A stretch of 64,000 bases of DNA from Thereva unica (Eukaryota; Arthropoda; Insecta; Diptera; Therevidae), in the NCBI GenBank assembly GCA_949987705.1, contig OX465282.1:127368310-127432309 (forward strand), written 5' to 3'. Positions 36,565 through 49,894 of the stretch are shown in pieces (within the stretch, counting starts at the first letter, position 1; each line of letters opens with the position of its first letter). The notes beneath the pieces are model-generated. The model saw only the letters and a program-made list of their open reading frames with translations. It ran no database searches and had not been told where the DNA came from. A program made the position numbers and the translations under genes.

Positions 36565-36790
36565 ATATGTCTGTCTCTCCAACACCATCACCGGATAATC
36601 TTAGGATTTGTTTGGTTGGAAATGTGGTTGACGACAAGGCAACCGTTAAAGCTGCACAAAGTTTTGGTGTTCCGGTGATAACATCGGAAACTGGAATGGA
36701 AATTATTTCCGATTCATCATGGACCACCTACTTTATACTGAATGATTTTGAAGGTCCAATATTCGATGCCATACCTAAAAATAAACACAG
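36565..36790 (+). CDS. pbl: pebble/ECT2 RhoGEF, first recognisable coding exon (BRCT0)
   Basis: The exon follows a pyrimidine-rich acceptor (TTTTGCAG, AG at 36563-36564) and ends at a GTAAAG donor (36791). The first in-frame Met is at 36567, two bases into the exon, giving residues 1-75. The segment PDNLRICLVGNV...FGVPVITSETG...SSWTTYFILNDFEGPIFD matches the N-terminal BRCT0 of insect Pebble/ECT2. In this family the BRCT array autoinhibits the GEF and docks the centralspindlin subunit RacGAP50C/MgcRacGAP at the spindle midzone. Because an acceptor precedes the ATG, at least one further upstream exon is expected. It could be 5' UTR, with initiation at 36567, or coding, since the frame is also open through the two bases AT. 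The exon ends in phase 2 and completes an Arg codon with 43063. Confidence 0.92.
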
Positions 36791-38181
36791 GTAAAGTAAA
36801 ACCATTAAGCGATTACACCTTGCTTGTCGATCTTATTCGAAATGATTTGGCCATAAATAAAATTCGGGGGATACAAGGAAGTGCCCTGGGAGATACAGAT
36901 ACAATCACCCAATAATGAGGCGTGAAATTAAAACTGACAACAACAACAACAACAACGAAAAAATCAACAACATCATTTCAATTCCATTTCAATTAAATCA
37001 ATAATATCGAACTGGCGATATATACATTCTGTTCCTACCGTTTTCGGCATGGCGTGTGTTTTTGGAAATGGAAAATATTTTAGGAATTTTTCTGTCGCGC
37101 ATATTTGCTTTTCGTGGTTAAATTGTTTGCTCGCATACAGTTGCAGGATACAACTTTAATTGCGTTTATTTTTTGATATTTTTTATTTTTATTTTTTTAA
37201 ATAGCTTACAGGCAATACACCCCCAGGCTCCAGCAGAGCCCCTGCAACGTTGCGGGCTTGTTTATTAAGCAGGCAAAAATATAAAACGAAATATTTCGGT
37301 TTTCGCATTTGCACCTCAACAAATTTAAATATGGATTTTTTTTTCTTTATTTTTTTTTTAAATAAAAATTAATTTGCATCTGTGCAAACTCTAGATATAC
37401 ATAAATGAATATTGCCATTGTTTTTATCTTCTCTTTTTTTAATTGAGATACAAAAATGTAACGATGAAACAGATTATGATATGAAAAAATATCAGGCATA
37501 TTTGTTTGGTCGAATTTGATCCTTTTTATTTTATGAAATTTGATTGTTCAACCTTAAAATTGACCCTTTTACCAATGTAAATTGAAGTCAAATGATTCTC
37601 GTTAAAATGTCGTTTGATCATTCTTCCGTCTGCCGGAATTACACATCAGTAATTTTATTTTTTGGGAATTTATAAAATTTCATGTTTATATTGGAAACAG
37701 AAATATTTTCGACGTAACATGAGAAATATTAACATAATTAGAGCGTTGGTGGAAAGAGAAGTAGAGTACGATAGGTTATAAATCTTCGGTTATCTATTTT
37801 TGCACATGATGACCAATCTAACTTCTTGTGGTAGAATAAGCTATCGTTTTCATTTCAATTTCACCATAGGTTTTATTGATTTCTTATAAGACTAGTTATG
37901 ATTTCTTTCTTACTCAAACATGTCTATCTCCGAGAAAGATCCGCTGAGACAATTTTGCACCAAGGGGTAGGAAGTATCCAAATAACCACCTACATTAAAA
38001 ACAATATACCCCGTAGACATGGGAAGGCGCATGTAAAAAGGTACGCATCGAATCGATTCAAGAAGCTCCCATAACCCTAAACATACAATAGTCCAGTCAA
38101 ATAAGGCATAAAAAGGGATCTACCTCGGAATTCGAGGTAATAAGCTGAAAATTGGTATGAACCTTTGTTGGTATTCTATAT

Positions 38182-38549
38182 TATCCCAGCGGGAAATGAA
38201 GCGATTCCGAAAAGCTACTGAATCGGTTCTTTTGAAGCAGAGAAGTGCTTCTCTTAACATTGCATGTCCTAGCGAGGAAGCGATTCAATTAAGTCTATCT
38301 GTAACGATTCGAAAGTGATTAATAGGAATGCAGAAGGAAGCACAATTGGTTCCGTTCCCTTTTGCCAGTTGGGAAAAAGCTGATAAAAAGCTTTTATATT
38401 CTTCATGGAAAACTATTGTGAATTAGCTTTTACAAAGAGTTAGCCTATTGCGGACAACATGTGCTTCTGAAAAGATCCTGTGCCAGTGGCACAAAAGCGA
38501 TTCTTTTGTGCTTCGGTCGGAAGCACGTCTAATATTTCCCGCTGGGATA
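38182..38549. mobile_element. Inverted-repeat MITE, 368 bp, 16-bp perfect ends
   Basis: The left end TATCCCAGCGGGAAAT is perfectly inverted at the right (ATTTCCCGCTGGGATA). Inner GAAGC/GCTTC words are frequent. Non-coding. Confidence 0.82.
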
Positions 38550-38934
38550 TGTCAAAAGCCTCATACAATCTTATGTCCGCGTCCTGAGATATCAAAGGTC
38601 AAAGTCAAAGGTCACAAAAATCAGTTGAATATCTCGTAAATTATCGGGTTTACGTAAATTTTGGTTGAGTAAAGTTTATTCATTAGGCAAATCTTCGTAA
38701 AAATGTCCTATACAGAATTTACGTAGAATCAATAGTTTTCGAGATAAGGGGCTGAGAAAACTCGGGCATCGTCCTGCATTCGTTTGCTCGCCACCTTTGA
38801 AGTAGAATTTAAGCAGCGTTTTTACATAGTATCCCCAGTAGAGGTCGAGCTAAAGCTCACCCAATCTCACAGTGTAAAATTGCGTGAAAACTAAATTAAG
38901 TAAAACATGTGTCTCCACTAAAGACCCTCATTTA

Positions 38935-39230
38935 CTTACAGGACGTCTGTAGGCAGTGGCCTTTCAGACCTAGCAGGTTGTTAGTTCAAGTGCAAAAATG
39001 TTTATGGCAATGAAAACTTTACTCAGACTCACACCGTGAACACCCGCGAAAAACCGCGAACGCGAGTGTGAATGGTTTTCGCGCCTTGCTTTCCGTTTCG
39101 AGTAGATACCGCATGAATTCTAGCCGTTAATTCACGGCTTGAGAGTGAATAGAAGTTCAGATCTTCAGGCACGAACTGACGATAAATGCCCAAACATATA
39201 AGTATTTTTATCATTTTTCTTGCCCTTTAC
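38935..39230. repeat. Dispersed repeat family B copy
   Basis: It starts CTCATTTACTTACAGGACGT and includes AGTGAATAGAAGTTCAGATC, TTCAGGCACGAACTGACGAT and AAATGCCC, shared with 19960-20000 (reverse), 24045-24080 and 55415-55450. Also present is CACCCGCG/CGCGAACGCGAGTGTGAA, shared with 20100. Confidence 0.6.
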
Positions 39231-40390
39231 AGTTGGCGGCCGGTGAGATATTTAAGTTGATGGTCCCTATAAACAGCTTAGCTTCCTTAAATGTTGAGAC
39301 TGTTGGTAGAAAATAGTTTTGCAATATGGTTATAAAGTTGTTGAGTACAATTCAGAAGCCCCGGTAACATTAGGGAATTATGAAGAAGGTTTCGCCGAAT
39401 ATTTGAATCCATTAAGGAATTTTCGTTCGAATCTTAAGCCTGTCCTACACTAGAATATTTTACGACCATACTTTTTGCGGTTCGTTAACTGTAACTTGCT
39501 TTGTGATCTATGCGTTACCACTAATTAACTGCTTTTATACGCGACTGATTCACTCTAATGCAATTTCGAGCTGTAGAAATTCAAATTAAAAAACTACTAC
39601 ATATTCCCACATCCTACTTTGTACACTAGTTGTAAGCAAAAATAATAGAGAAATAAAGTTAACCATAGACGAAAAACAGAACTTGTGATATAAACTGGGA
39701 TGTACGATGCGAAATACTATAACCATACATTTTCGTACCTAGTACACATCGTGTATGGGGGGCTTAGTACTCTAATGATATTAAAATTGAAGTTAAAATT
39801 TAGCCAAAATAAAACTCTTAAAATAAAAGAATAATATGCAATTTATACTCCCTCCATCAATAAGTTCTCTTATTGAATATTTTTATGAATCTAGCCGCCA
39901 TGTAAAGTCACAGCAGTTGGAAAAGTCTGAAGACGAAATTTTTATTATTGTTTGTAAAGATATATGCATAAAAAATTTCAATAGCCCTAAAAAAACAGTC
40001 TAAACCCATTTTGCTAATGGCTCTATTAATGGATGATAAGAAGCACAATTTTTTAATGGTGAAATTTTTGTCGTCTCGCATTCAGATGAACGCAATGTGT
40101 AACGACAATAACTCTGTACAATTTCATATCTGGTTGTGCTAGGAGATAGATGGAAAGGATGTGTTGATACTTTCGGTAACAAAATGCGTAGATCATTGCA
40201 GTGGCAGATGGTGGCTTTAAAGTACTTTATAATATAGAACGAGTGCTGCAAGTTATAAATTAATATTCTAAAATTTGCACTTTAAAATTTCATAAGAATA
40301 TTAAAAATTTGTATTTTTAATGCTTAGATATTTGGGAGTGGATTTTTATACTAATGACACGTACTTAGTCCTTTCGATTTTATACAATTA

Positions 40391-40599
40391 CACTGACTCA
40401 AAAATGTGTTGCAATGTTTTAGAAATTAAATTGTTTGTCCTTAACTTATCACATAAAGATTGGGCGCTGGATGGCTGGGATAATGCAGTTTTTAGTAAAA
40501 ACTACATTATCCCAGTCTTTAATCGTCCGATCTTTGTGTGATAAGTTTAGGAAAAACAATTTAATTTTCAAAACATTGCAACACATTTTTGAGTGAGTG
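40391..40599. mobile_element. Tc1/mariner-type hairpin MITE, 209 bp, TA duplication
   Basis: CACTGACTCAAAAATGTGTT at the left is inverted at the right (AACACATTTTTGAGTGAGTG); pairing continues through TGCAATGTTTT, CTTATCACA and GGGATAATG to the centre near 40497. TA flanks both sides (40389-40390 and 40600-40601). The CACTxACTCAAAAA tip is of the type used by Tc1/mariner elements. The open frame across it is an artefact. Confidence 0.85.
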
Positions 40600-43062
40600 T
40601 ATATTTTACGCACTGCGAAAATCAGCAGTAATATAGCGTCAAATGGAATTAAGAATATTTACTGTCGGTTTACTGGTTGCTAAAGGTCGTCCTAGAGGTA
40701 AATCTTCAACGCACTCCATCATTGGCTGGATAAAAGCAGATAGTCATCGACACAAGATTTTTAACCCCGCATATTGGGCTGCTAACCATCTCAATCTCCG
40801 AGCTCCTCAGAGAGGTAGTCGGCTTTCTCATTCCCCTCTATATTCTTACGTCCGGTACCTTAGGCAGGTATCACGTCATGTCTTCTACCGATCGTATTTA
40901 GCTTAGCTCTGCATCGCTATCTAGCACGTGTCCGTCCGTGTAAGATATTGCGACTTCGAAGTCTCTCGTGTAGAGCAATCGGGGAGGAAGGCAGTCTGTC
41001 ATAGCAAGGATGTTGCTATGATCGCAAGATTTTGATGTCCAAGACCCCTCCCTCATTCTAAGAGCCCTGAACGAAGCAAGGTGTTTGATGTGATATCACT
41101 ATTTCGTCTGCGTATGGTACTATCTTAGCTTCACTCTCGTGTGGCTTTAGCGGAATGTTATTTATCGCTACTATCTAACCACAGTAAAGCGGAGACCACT
41201 CTAATAATATTTTATAGCGCTCTGGGGTAAACCGAGTGCCGGGAATCTAGATCACTGAATCCATCATCATTGATCTAGGAAGTGTTCTGATCGTGTGGGA
41301 GTTGCTTGTGCGGCTTTGCGTAGATTAAGTTCTTACGCGGCCGAGACATATTCCCCCTAACAGTAGCGCTAAGAGAATGTTATCGTTTCGGATGGCTTGG
41401 CTTTGTTGTCGCGATGACAATGCTTAATTTGACGAAGAAATGTTTTCATAATCGTTTCATCCCTTCGTATACGCCCACATACGGAGGTAAGAATGGTTTT
41501 CCAACACGATCAACCCGTATGAAAACGTAGTCAGCGTTCTCCTGGGTTATTTTCATCAATTGGGATAGAAATCCAATTGAGGAGTCTTAGATTTTGACCG
41601 TTCCAGTCGCCCAAAATCATGGCCGCCGTCATTTTTTTGATGTTTTTTTTAATCTAAACAAACATTTTTTATACTATTTGAACGTCAATAAACATACCTA
41701 CAAATTTTGAAAACGATATCTCTATTCTTTATATAAAAAAAAAAAATGATTAAAAATACTTTTTTTTTGAAAATTGTAACCAGAAAGACCCCTTAAAATG
41801 GGGATTTGAAAACGTCCCAATGGCGAATCCAGGGTGAGGAGAATGCAGATGATTTGACTTTGTTTCCCTTAATGCCGACTTTCAACTTTATGCAAAGATC
41901 AGCTGACCGACTCTAGGAAAAATCGTAGCTACAATATCGGTCATCGAACAAGAGCTGGCTTGTCCCCGTATTATGCTTACTAGCGATAACATAAGATGGG
42001 ACAGGGAATTGCTGTTTAAGAGGAAAGACAAGAGAGTTTTATTTAGGTTGGAAACGAACCAAGGACCTCTGCGATGGTAGTCTGACACATCACATAAAAG
42101 CAAACTCATTCATCTCGAATCGCCATAGCTTGGGTTTGAATTAGGTTTTGGGAACTGCTACCTCATCTCGTTGTAATTTTGACTCTTGTGGAATTATAAT
42201 TTCGCTAGACTAATTGTACTAAAAAATGTGTTGGAAATCACTTTTTGCCTTACCCGTTTACTTATCACACAGCCATCGTCTATTAATTACTGACTTGAAA
42301 CCAATAACCTTGTAGAAGCGCCCATTATTGTGAACTGGTGGACGAACAATTGATTTTCTCTTTTTTATGATAATAAATTTATTGTTCGTGTTTTAACATG
42401 AATAGTTAAAATATATTTCATATAAAAATACTTCCAGAAAATTTCCGTGCAAATAAATACTAAAAAAAAAACTATCACCTTGGAAGTGGAAAATCAATGC
42501 CCTAGTTTCACATTTTTATAAATGAATTAAATTAATTTACCGACATCAAAAATTACCTCATAACTAATGAAAGTTATAAAACCACAAAACGAACCAGGAA
42601 GTCGTCACCGATAATGCTCAGTAATTATAATTTGTTGTAATCATGATAAAATTAAATTTTATAATAAATATAATATCAAAAATATAAAAAAAACATCATA
42701 AACACGAATTTGCAAAAATTTCAAAGGAAATTCGCCGGTGGTAAGAAAGAAGGTCGCCGTTCATGTGTAACACCGGTCATTTGCCATAAGAATCTCAATT
42801 TCAATGGCCGCGTTATAAATTACTGGCATTTCATCTCAGGTGTAGAAAGGGAAATTAATTTTAGCGATGATGGCATTTGATAAGGAATTCCCTTGAATCT
42901 TTTACGTGGTTAATAAATTCTGATTTTGCGATGTTTTTTGATATGTAATGATGTCGCGTCAAAGCGGCCAAGAACAATCGGTGAAATTTAACCTTTAGTT
43001 TGATATATTACTACAGCAATTCCTAATTAAATTTTTAATTTAAAAAAATGTATGTTTTGCAG

Positions 43063-43198
43063 AATAATGGGACCCCCAGCATTACAGCAGGCTGTAGAAA
43101 TGAAGGAGGGATTAACACATAGTAATAGACCAGTTTACAATTACTCGATGAGAGGAGTAATCACGTGCTTCACAGGGATCAGAAAAAAAGATGAACTG
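43063..43198 (+). CDS. pbl: pebble/ECT2 exon: end of BRCT0 and start of BRCT1
   Basis: The acceptor is TATGTTTTGCAG (AG at 43061-43062) and the donor GTAAGT starts at 43199. The first base completes the split Arg codon, giving HRIMGPPALQQAVEMKEG, typical of the BRCT0-BRCT1 junction of Pebble. It ends with MRGVITCFTGIRKKDEL (about residues 104-120), the first strand and helix of BRCT1. From established work on human ECT2, a Thr in the CLTGFRK segment (T153) helps bind the phosphorylated centralspindlin partner; the equivalent Thr is kept here in CFTGIRK. The exon ends in phase 0. It is flanked by introns of 6.3 and 7.7 kb. Confidence 0.95.
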
Positions 43199-44739
43199 GT
43201 AAGTATCAAGAAGAGTTCCTGCACATCCTCTTCCGGGGCCATTATGATAAAATCTTATTTTCTTCTTAATTTCTCGTTCAAAATACCCAAGGATCCCTCT
43301 GAAATACAGAAAAGCACCTTAAAAGTTAGTAAATAAAGTGCACCTGTCCATGTTCCTGATGACTAGATTCTTTCCACACTTGGGACCATTGCCAGACTCA
43401 TCAGAGCTACCCGGGAACGAAATATTGCATCTGTTGCGTTACGTTGAGTGTTTTTAGTCTGACAAGTTAAAATGGGGCACCATAAGCTGCTTAGGGTAGT
43501 CTCGTTTCAACAATGATTTCTCTTCAGCAGAGAGAGAATGGAAAACTTGGTCTCCACTGTTTGAAATTTATATGACATCTCTCAAAATTTATTTAATAGT
43601 TGTGTGTGTACACGTTGATTAAAGAGATATGCATAAGTAATAAGAGGACCTGCTGCAGATGTTTTGTGTCTGTCTGCAAATTGATAAGGAGAACGAACCA
43701 ACAGACATTTTGGACAGGACATTTATGTATATTGTTGCACAGAGAATACTATATTATTACATTTCATCCAAAGTTAGCTTTTAGGTTTTAACTGAAGTAA
43801 CAATTTTCATTAAAGTTGCCCTTTCATGAATGGAAACATTTATTACGTTGGTAGATTTTAATCATATTATTTTTGTCATAAAAGGCTTGACTACCATAAA
43901 ATCCTATAGTAGTTATCACTTCATAACATGATTTTTATCTTAGATTTTAAGTGCTCTGAATGTGGAGTAAATTCGGGGGTGAAAGTCACTCGGGGCCATA
44001 TTCGTGTCTCACATGATAAGGATTACGTTTACAAAATTGTTTTGTTACGATTTTCCACGATTATGGCCCCCACGCAATTAAAACATTAAAATTAATTTAT
44101 GTGTTCATGTTTTTATTGAAATAATTTCGGTGCTAGTTATACATATTTAGTATTAGGTTATTTTGTAAATGTTTGTGTTTGCAGTACGCATTTTTTGCAC
44201 ATTTTGGTGACTCTTGCGATTTAAAATATATATACAGGTGTGAACTGGCATATTTATAAGTCTATTGTGGAATCCCATTTGCATTGTATTAAGTTAATAC
44301 GAAATTATACATTTATCTCGAAAGTTTATTCTGAAATATTAAAATTTCTGTATAAGCAGTGTCAACGGGCAGACAACGTGTCCAAAAAAACAGAATTACT
44401 ATTATCCGTTGGTTTCTTTGTGACATTTTCATTAAAACTACACCGTAGCCCCTCCTGTTATATAGTACCTACATTGTCGATTGTTTATGGCCCTATTTCC
44501 CGAATACCTCGACAGATGTTTTCTTTAAGTGCGTTAATTGTCCTTAACATTTCCCCATAAAAAAAGTCTATCGGCATTGTCAACTGTCAAAATAACACCC
44601 ATTTAAAAAAATTAACCATAAGATGACCCAGCCAAATTCTTCACACAGAATGTCAATGCCGTACCCAACATATTTGTGGACCTATTTGGTTTATTATGCC
44701 AACCCCCTCGAGGTTAAGTCTTTTAATGTAACCTAAAAT

Positions 44740-44990
44740 GGGTTTAGGACTCACACCCCAAATTCCCTGGAAGTAGGCAAGTCGCGGGGCGATACTCAAT
44801 CTCTTGTAGCCTCACAATCGCACAGCAAGTGAGTGCTCTTCTGGTTCAGGAGCTGCTCCGCAGAACCGACAGCTACAATCAACTTCCCGTCCTGTTCTAC
44901 GGACATCCCGATTCTTGATGGCCAATTTTACTTGGCAGCTGGATAAGCTGCAGAAAGGCTCCCGATCAACAAGTGACTACCCAGAGAGCC
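44740..44990 (-). pseudogene. I/R1-like ORF2 C-terminus, degenerate
   Basis: The minus strand reads VDCSCRFCGAAPEPEEHS then a frameshift before LLCDCEA: the same Cys-x2-Cys...His-x3-Cys motif as at 33.0 kb. Confidence 0.68.
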
Positions 44991-46410
44991 GAAATCAATA
45001 ATTTTTTTCTAGCAGTTTGTTGTATCTACGAAAACCCGTGGACACTCGGATTCAATCTTACATTATTCTCTGTCAACATCTTGAATCGCTTGGTTAAGGT
45101 TACATTCCTCATCTTCGACAACTAATAGTATTACCGGCCTTTTTCCGCCAAGTTCGCATGCTGCTAGAACTTTTCTCCGACTTCATCATCGCCGCCAGCC
45201 GCCATAAAAGAAGAAAATCGCAAAATCGATGTTTTAATTGGGATTGCTAATCTCCAGCTCTCACAAATGAGCAAGGCCATTCTGTTGGTTTCCACAATTC
45301 CAAATGCGTGCTCTTTCACTTATTTTATGGCGCGTGCTCTACTTTGGCTAATGACGAAATTATTTTTGCTAGGTATTGTCCACATAATTGTTTTGAACCA
45401 TTGAGCCAAAGCTGCAAAAAGAAGCTCGATGTATAGATTCCTCATAAGTTGAACACGAAAAACATGATAGAAATAAAGATCTGCGATTGGCTACTGCAAT
45501 TCAATTAAATTATACATGCAGGCGTTTCGATGCTGTCCGTGCCTGTTGCCGGCTAAGATCGGGCGAATCAAATGTGTAAAGCGTTGAGTAGAATCGAAAG
45601 CCTCATATACTAAAGAATCGAGTACCGTTTCCGTATCCATAATAATTGTTGGTATTGGTTGCCTTTAAGTCTACTGGGACCACAATAAACGTTGACGGGT
45701 GCTGTGAAATACTGGGAAAATTCAGGCGGGCAATTAGGCTCGGGCACACATAAAGCGGTCTGTCGCGGGGGGCAGCGATTTCCTACCGAGGCAGGCAGGT
45801 GGTCTAGTTGTATTACACAATTAGGTATCATCTCTGTCAAACAGAACGCAGTCTACTGCCACCTGTTGGTCTTGATCGAGACGACAAGCGATCTGGTTGT
45901 GCAAAATTACGAATTTTAGCATGATTTTAGCTTTCAGACAAAATGAGTAAACTAACTGAAATTTTTATAGAAAATGTGCGTAAATACTGGGCTTTTGCTT
46001 GATACCTCACTTCGGTGAGGTAAGCGGTGGTAATCCGTTAATTGTTCTCTCTTCTTATTGATTTCATGCACTCAACATAGTCTTTTCTTCTTTTTGCTTT
46101 GCAAAGCTATAGCAGAAGGAGTTGTTCTTCGCCTGAGCCCACACTCAATATAAAAAACCGACTTATCCCTATCCCAGACCGCTTCGACGACCGCTGGATG
46201 GCTGCCCGCCGCGAAAGACCGCTTTCTATGCTCCCGAGCCTTAAGAACCGGCGAAGAGTGATATTGAAGCGTAAGCATTCCCTAGCGCTCGGCTAGACGT
46301 AGCCTGTGAAACTCTTGGAAGAGTTTAAAAGGAACATCATCACACGCCCATCCTATAGTGCGGTCTTGGCCCTATCATATGTTCACTTGAGCTCCGACGA
46401 GGAGATGAAA

Positions 46411-46616
46411 GCCGAGTTTCCACTTAGCTGGCTTCCAGCTCTGGTTGTTTCTTCCGCTTTCACCCAGGGCATTACGTTCATACTGATCAACCCTACCAGG
46501 TGCTGGCTGAACCAACTCGAGCATAATCAGGAACATCCAAATTCCGGATGGCTGCCAGCTGCCCACCCCACCAGCTCTACAACCAGCACTGGTAGTCAGC
46601 TAAGTGGAAACCCCGC
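46411..46616. mobile_element. Short inverted-repeat MITE, 206 bp
   Basis: GTTTCCACTTAGCTGGCTTC at the left is mirrored at the right (GTAGTCAGCTAAGTGGAAAC), with inner CCAGCTCTGGTTG/CAACCAGCACTGG pairs. Overlapping open frames on both strands follow from the palindrome. Confidence 0.75.
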
Positions 46617-48739
46617 TTAAAGATGAGGATAAACGCTTTATCAAGGACATTGGGGAGCTGGCATACAAAACTATCACAATGTCTACACAATCGCATCGGC
46701 CGAAGTGGCGATTATGTAAAAAATATACAAATGTTCAACCTTTACAATAATCGATAGATTGATATGATGATGATAAACGGATTATTGCATTTTTTTAAAA
46801 ATAGGAGACCTTCTGTAATACTTCTCAGTTCCATAACTGAGAAAACAATCCAAATTACTCCATAAGAATTTTAAGACTGTCAGTAATTACTGCACTCAAA
46901 ATCAGAGCTATATAATGAAGGGGCAGTTCAAAAATAAATCTTTCATTTCTCTCTTACTACTACCAGTTCGAGACTACAAAGCATAACATTTTCTCAAAAC
47001 CAATCGTTCTGCTAACTCATCATATAATAACCCTGAGCTATTGTTGAAGTACGATTCTGTCTTGTTGCAGGATATTCCTTAACTTCATTCATAAGCTGTT
47101 TCCGGAAGACTTGTTCAGAGCATATCTTTAGTCGAATTGTATTGTTTATGTTCTGCAATAGAAATCAACTATCCGTTTTCTATTTACAGATCCATAATCA
47201 AATTTGACTTGAATACGCTAGCATATTTGGGTTTCAGTTTCCACTCTGTACTTCTGTACAGCAAATGTACTTCAAGGATAGAGAATTGTCTAGCCATTAT
47301 TATATTATTGAAGTAAGGTTGTATACTTTTATTGCCATGGCCAATTTTATAACCAAAATCCGTTTTTGTAATCAAGTCGTCTGTCTGCATGGAAAGTGTA
47401 TGATTGATAGATTAATATTATTGTGGGTTTTTTTGATTCAGATCAAGGATAGAAGACTGTTGATCTCTCAATCAAATTAAAAAATATTCTTCCAAAAGGC
47501 GACTCGAAAATGACTAATATGTCTCTAAAGTGGATGGTACCTTGCCTATCAAAATTGACAACTACATAAATCAAACATTAAAATTTGTATTACGTGTATC
47601 AGTTTGCTTGAATTGACTTCCTCCCTTTTGGTAGGCAACTCTTAACAGCATCATAATCCCGCGCACAATAGCATCAGTGTAATAATAAGGCCGGTTGCTA
47701 GTAAACCCAAACCCAATAACGAATTAATCGGCATTAAAATTACTTGCGATAGCGTAGATCGTATAGCGTTGAGCAAAGCCCCCAAAATCATGCTATAATA
47801 TAATAATTAGAATGTCTTTACCTATTATACTGGAACAATGAATATTCAATCAACAAGAAGTGGCCAATTAAAAACCCATTGGACTAATTACTGCCGTATT
47901 CAAACGACGATTATTGAGAGCGCCGCCGGGGGCATAATTCATAAATGGGTCTAGAAGCGAGCTGGAGGCAGTACAGCACCAGCCATACTCTAATACCGAG
48001 CAAATCGGAATCAAATTACAAGCTACCGAACGATACCCAATGAAATTATTTCGCATTCATTACAGAAACGATGTGTACTGGACGATGATAAGAAATTATA
48101 AAATTTTAAGCAGATACGAAATATGCAGGTTGTTGTTGTTTATAACAAGGGAATAAGGTTTCAGGATGTGTAACCTCTTCAAGGATGAAATTATGACTTA
48201 CTACTAAACGCTAAAAATGACGCTCCAATTTTCTTCCTTTATTTGCAATATTTTATTCTTAATTATAAACTTGCTGCAACGCGCGTGACTTCCTGGTATT
48301 TCCGAGGATTTAATTTGACTCGAGCATTAAATATCCTGAAAGTTGTTGCTGGAGGCACCATTGCTCCCAGAGCTACAAGCTGCTTATTAAGATATCGATT
48401 GAGTGGTGCTTCTTTTACAGCCAATGATGCAGTGGTACATCGCTGGTTTCTAGCTGAAATCTCCTCGAAAGTAGCTTTAATAAGCCACTCTTGAAATGAA
48501 TAATTAATTTTAACCCTCTGAAATCTTCTTAATTCTTTTCGTCTACTTTTTCCCTCTCTGCGGATTTTAAAAATAAATGAAACCATTATGTAAAAGTGAC
48601 GATGTTTACTGGGTTTATGAAAAAAGCAAGATTTCAGTTGTTTCTATAGCAAGTAATACAGGACGTTGTAATTAATTGTTTAATTAAAAATCAGGAAAAC
48701 AGGAAAAGCACATTTTTTTGTATAAAAATGCCGTGAGAT

Positions 48740-49570
48740 GTTACTTTGTTTTGAGTATAGTAAGAAAATACGCAGTTTTCAAACCACGATTAGCTTTTTT
48801 TCTTTTAGTGAGATGGTGGATCCAGGGAGGGCTACGATCGCTCAGAGCTGTTTGTGAAGAGCGCAGGACTTTCAGAGCCGCCTGACTATGTGAAAAGATG
48901 TAGTCAATCCTTTTCCTATCGCCTTGCTGGTTGTTTAGTAGAACAGCTTCATGTATGGCTAAGAATTTCGCTTGGTATAGACTGCAGTGATCAGGTATTT
49001 GGAAGGAGACTTCAAACTCAAGCTCTGGGGAAAAAACTCCTCCTCCAACTGCGACCTTCGTGCTTAGAGGTATCAGTAAAGAAGAAAGAACTACATATGT
49101 GGTCCATTTCTCCATTATGTAAACGTGAAGGGATGTGGACTCCGTAGTTCCTCGTGCAGGTAACCTCGGGTATGCAGAAGTCGGTTTTTATGGGGATGAT
49201 AGCAGAGTTCAGCACCTCCGTGTGCCCTCCCCTGATTCCGATCTAAAGTCCAGATTCTTTAATTCTAAGGGCTGCGATGGTTGCGTTTTCCCTTGTGGAG
49301 CGAAGTGCTCCAACTATGCATAATTCCGCACATCTTTGCGCCTTCTGTAGTTTGTTTAGCCCAGTGGACGGGGTTTTATACCTGCTCGTGAAGAGGACAG
49401 TTCCCTTTTTACTGGGTTAATGCTGATTCTGCGGATGACAGTTCAGCTTGAAAGGGTTTGTAACGCCGCCTCTATGAGATCACAGAGAACTTAACGAAAT
49501 TTTCCTTTTGGGATGATAGCAACGTCATCCGCATACGCCATGACGTGATGCCCCTCTATCGTTGCATTCG
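48740..49570 (-). pseudogene. I-like retrotransposon: RT box to RNase H, degenerate
   Basis: The minus strand carries MAYADDVAIIPKGK (RT catalytic box, near 49520-49545), an RT thumb-like stretch with stops, then FTDTSKHEGR, and after a frameshift GGGVFSPELEFEVSFQIPDH, CSLYQAKFLAIHEAVLL and SHSQAALKVLRSSQTAL. These are the first strands and helix of an RNase H domain (TDGSK; FQAEVLAI; DSQAA). In the last motif the catalytic Asp has become His. Clearly dead, but less decayed than its neighbours. Confidence 0.75.
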
Positions 49571-49894
49571 TTGACAGATAATATAGAAGTGTGTGTATTC
49601 AAATGCGATCTGACGGAATATTCCATGAATGGAGCGCATGCCACGCAAAGGTCGGGTTACTTTCAACTTTTTCTGCATTGCCGTATTCGACATAGCACAC
49701 ACAAGCATACACAACAAACACATACACCTTGCATGCACTCGTTACTTAGATTTTCGGGCTATGTGTGAAAGCCGGGACGGAAAACAACCATGCAATTATG
49801 TGTCAGAGGAAATTATCATGGAACCGCTGAATGCAATGCATGTACGCTTGTATATGCCACCAGCTTCTGCCTCGATGCGTCGGAGCAGTTGATT

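Larger units (their letters stand above)
36791..43062 (+). other. pbl intron, 6.3 kb
   Basis: This is the intron between the BRCT0 exon and the BRCT0/BRCT1 exon, with GT-AG ends. It holds an inverted-repeat MITE at 38182-38549, a repeat-family B copy at about 38935-39230, a Tc1-like hairpin at 40391-40599 and a partial SINE-like head near 42045-42100. The last 600 bp (about 42400-43060) are unique and strongly AT-rich. I saw no exon in it. Confidence 0.85.

Noticed and set aside
36513..36566. Upstream Met (MCVCVFFLNN...) as start of the pbl frame
   Set aside because: These codons lie in the pyrimidine/GT-rich intron tail before the acceptor AG at 36563-36564.
46306..46620. 104-codon + strand open frame
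   Set aside because: Most of it is a short inverted-repeat MITE; no protein similarity.
48263..48586. 107-codon minus-strand open frame
   Set aside because: It is one of the longer unassigned frames, but I recognise no domain, and it lies in retroelement-rich intron. Not reported as a gene.
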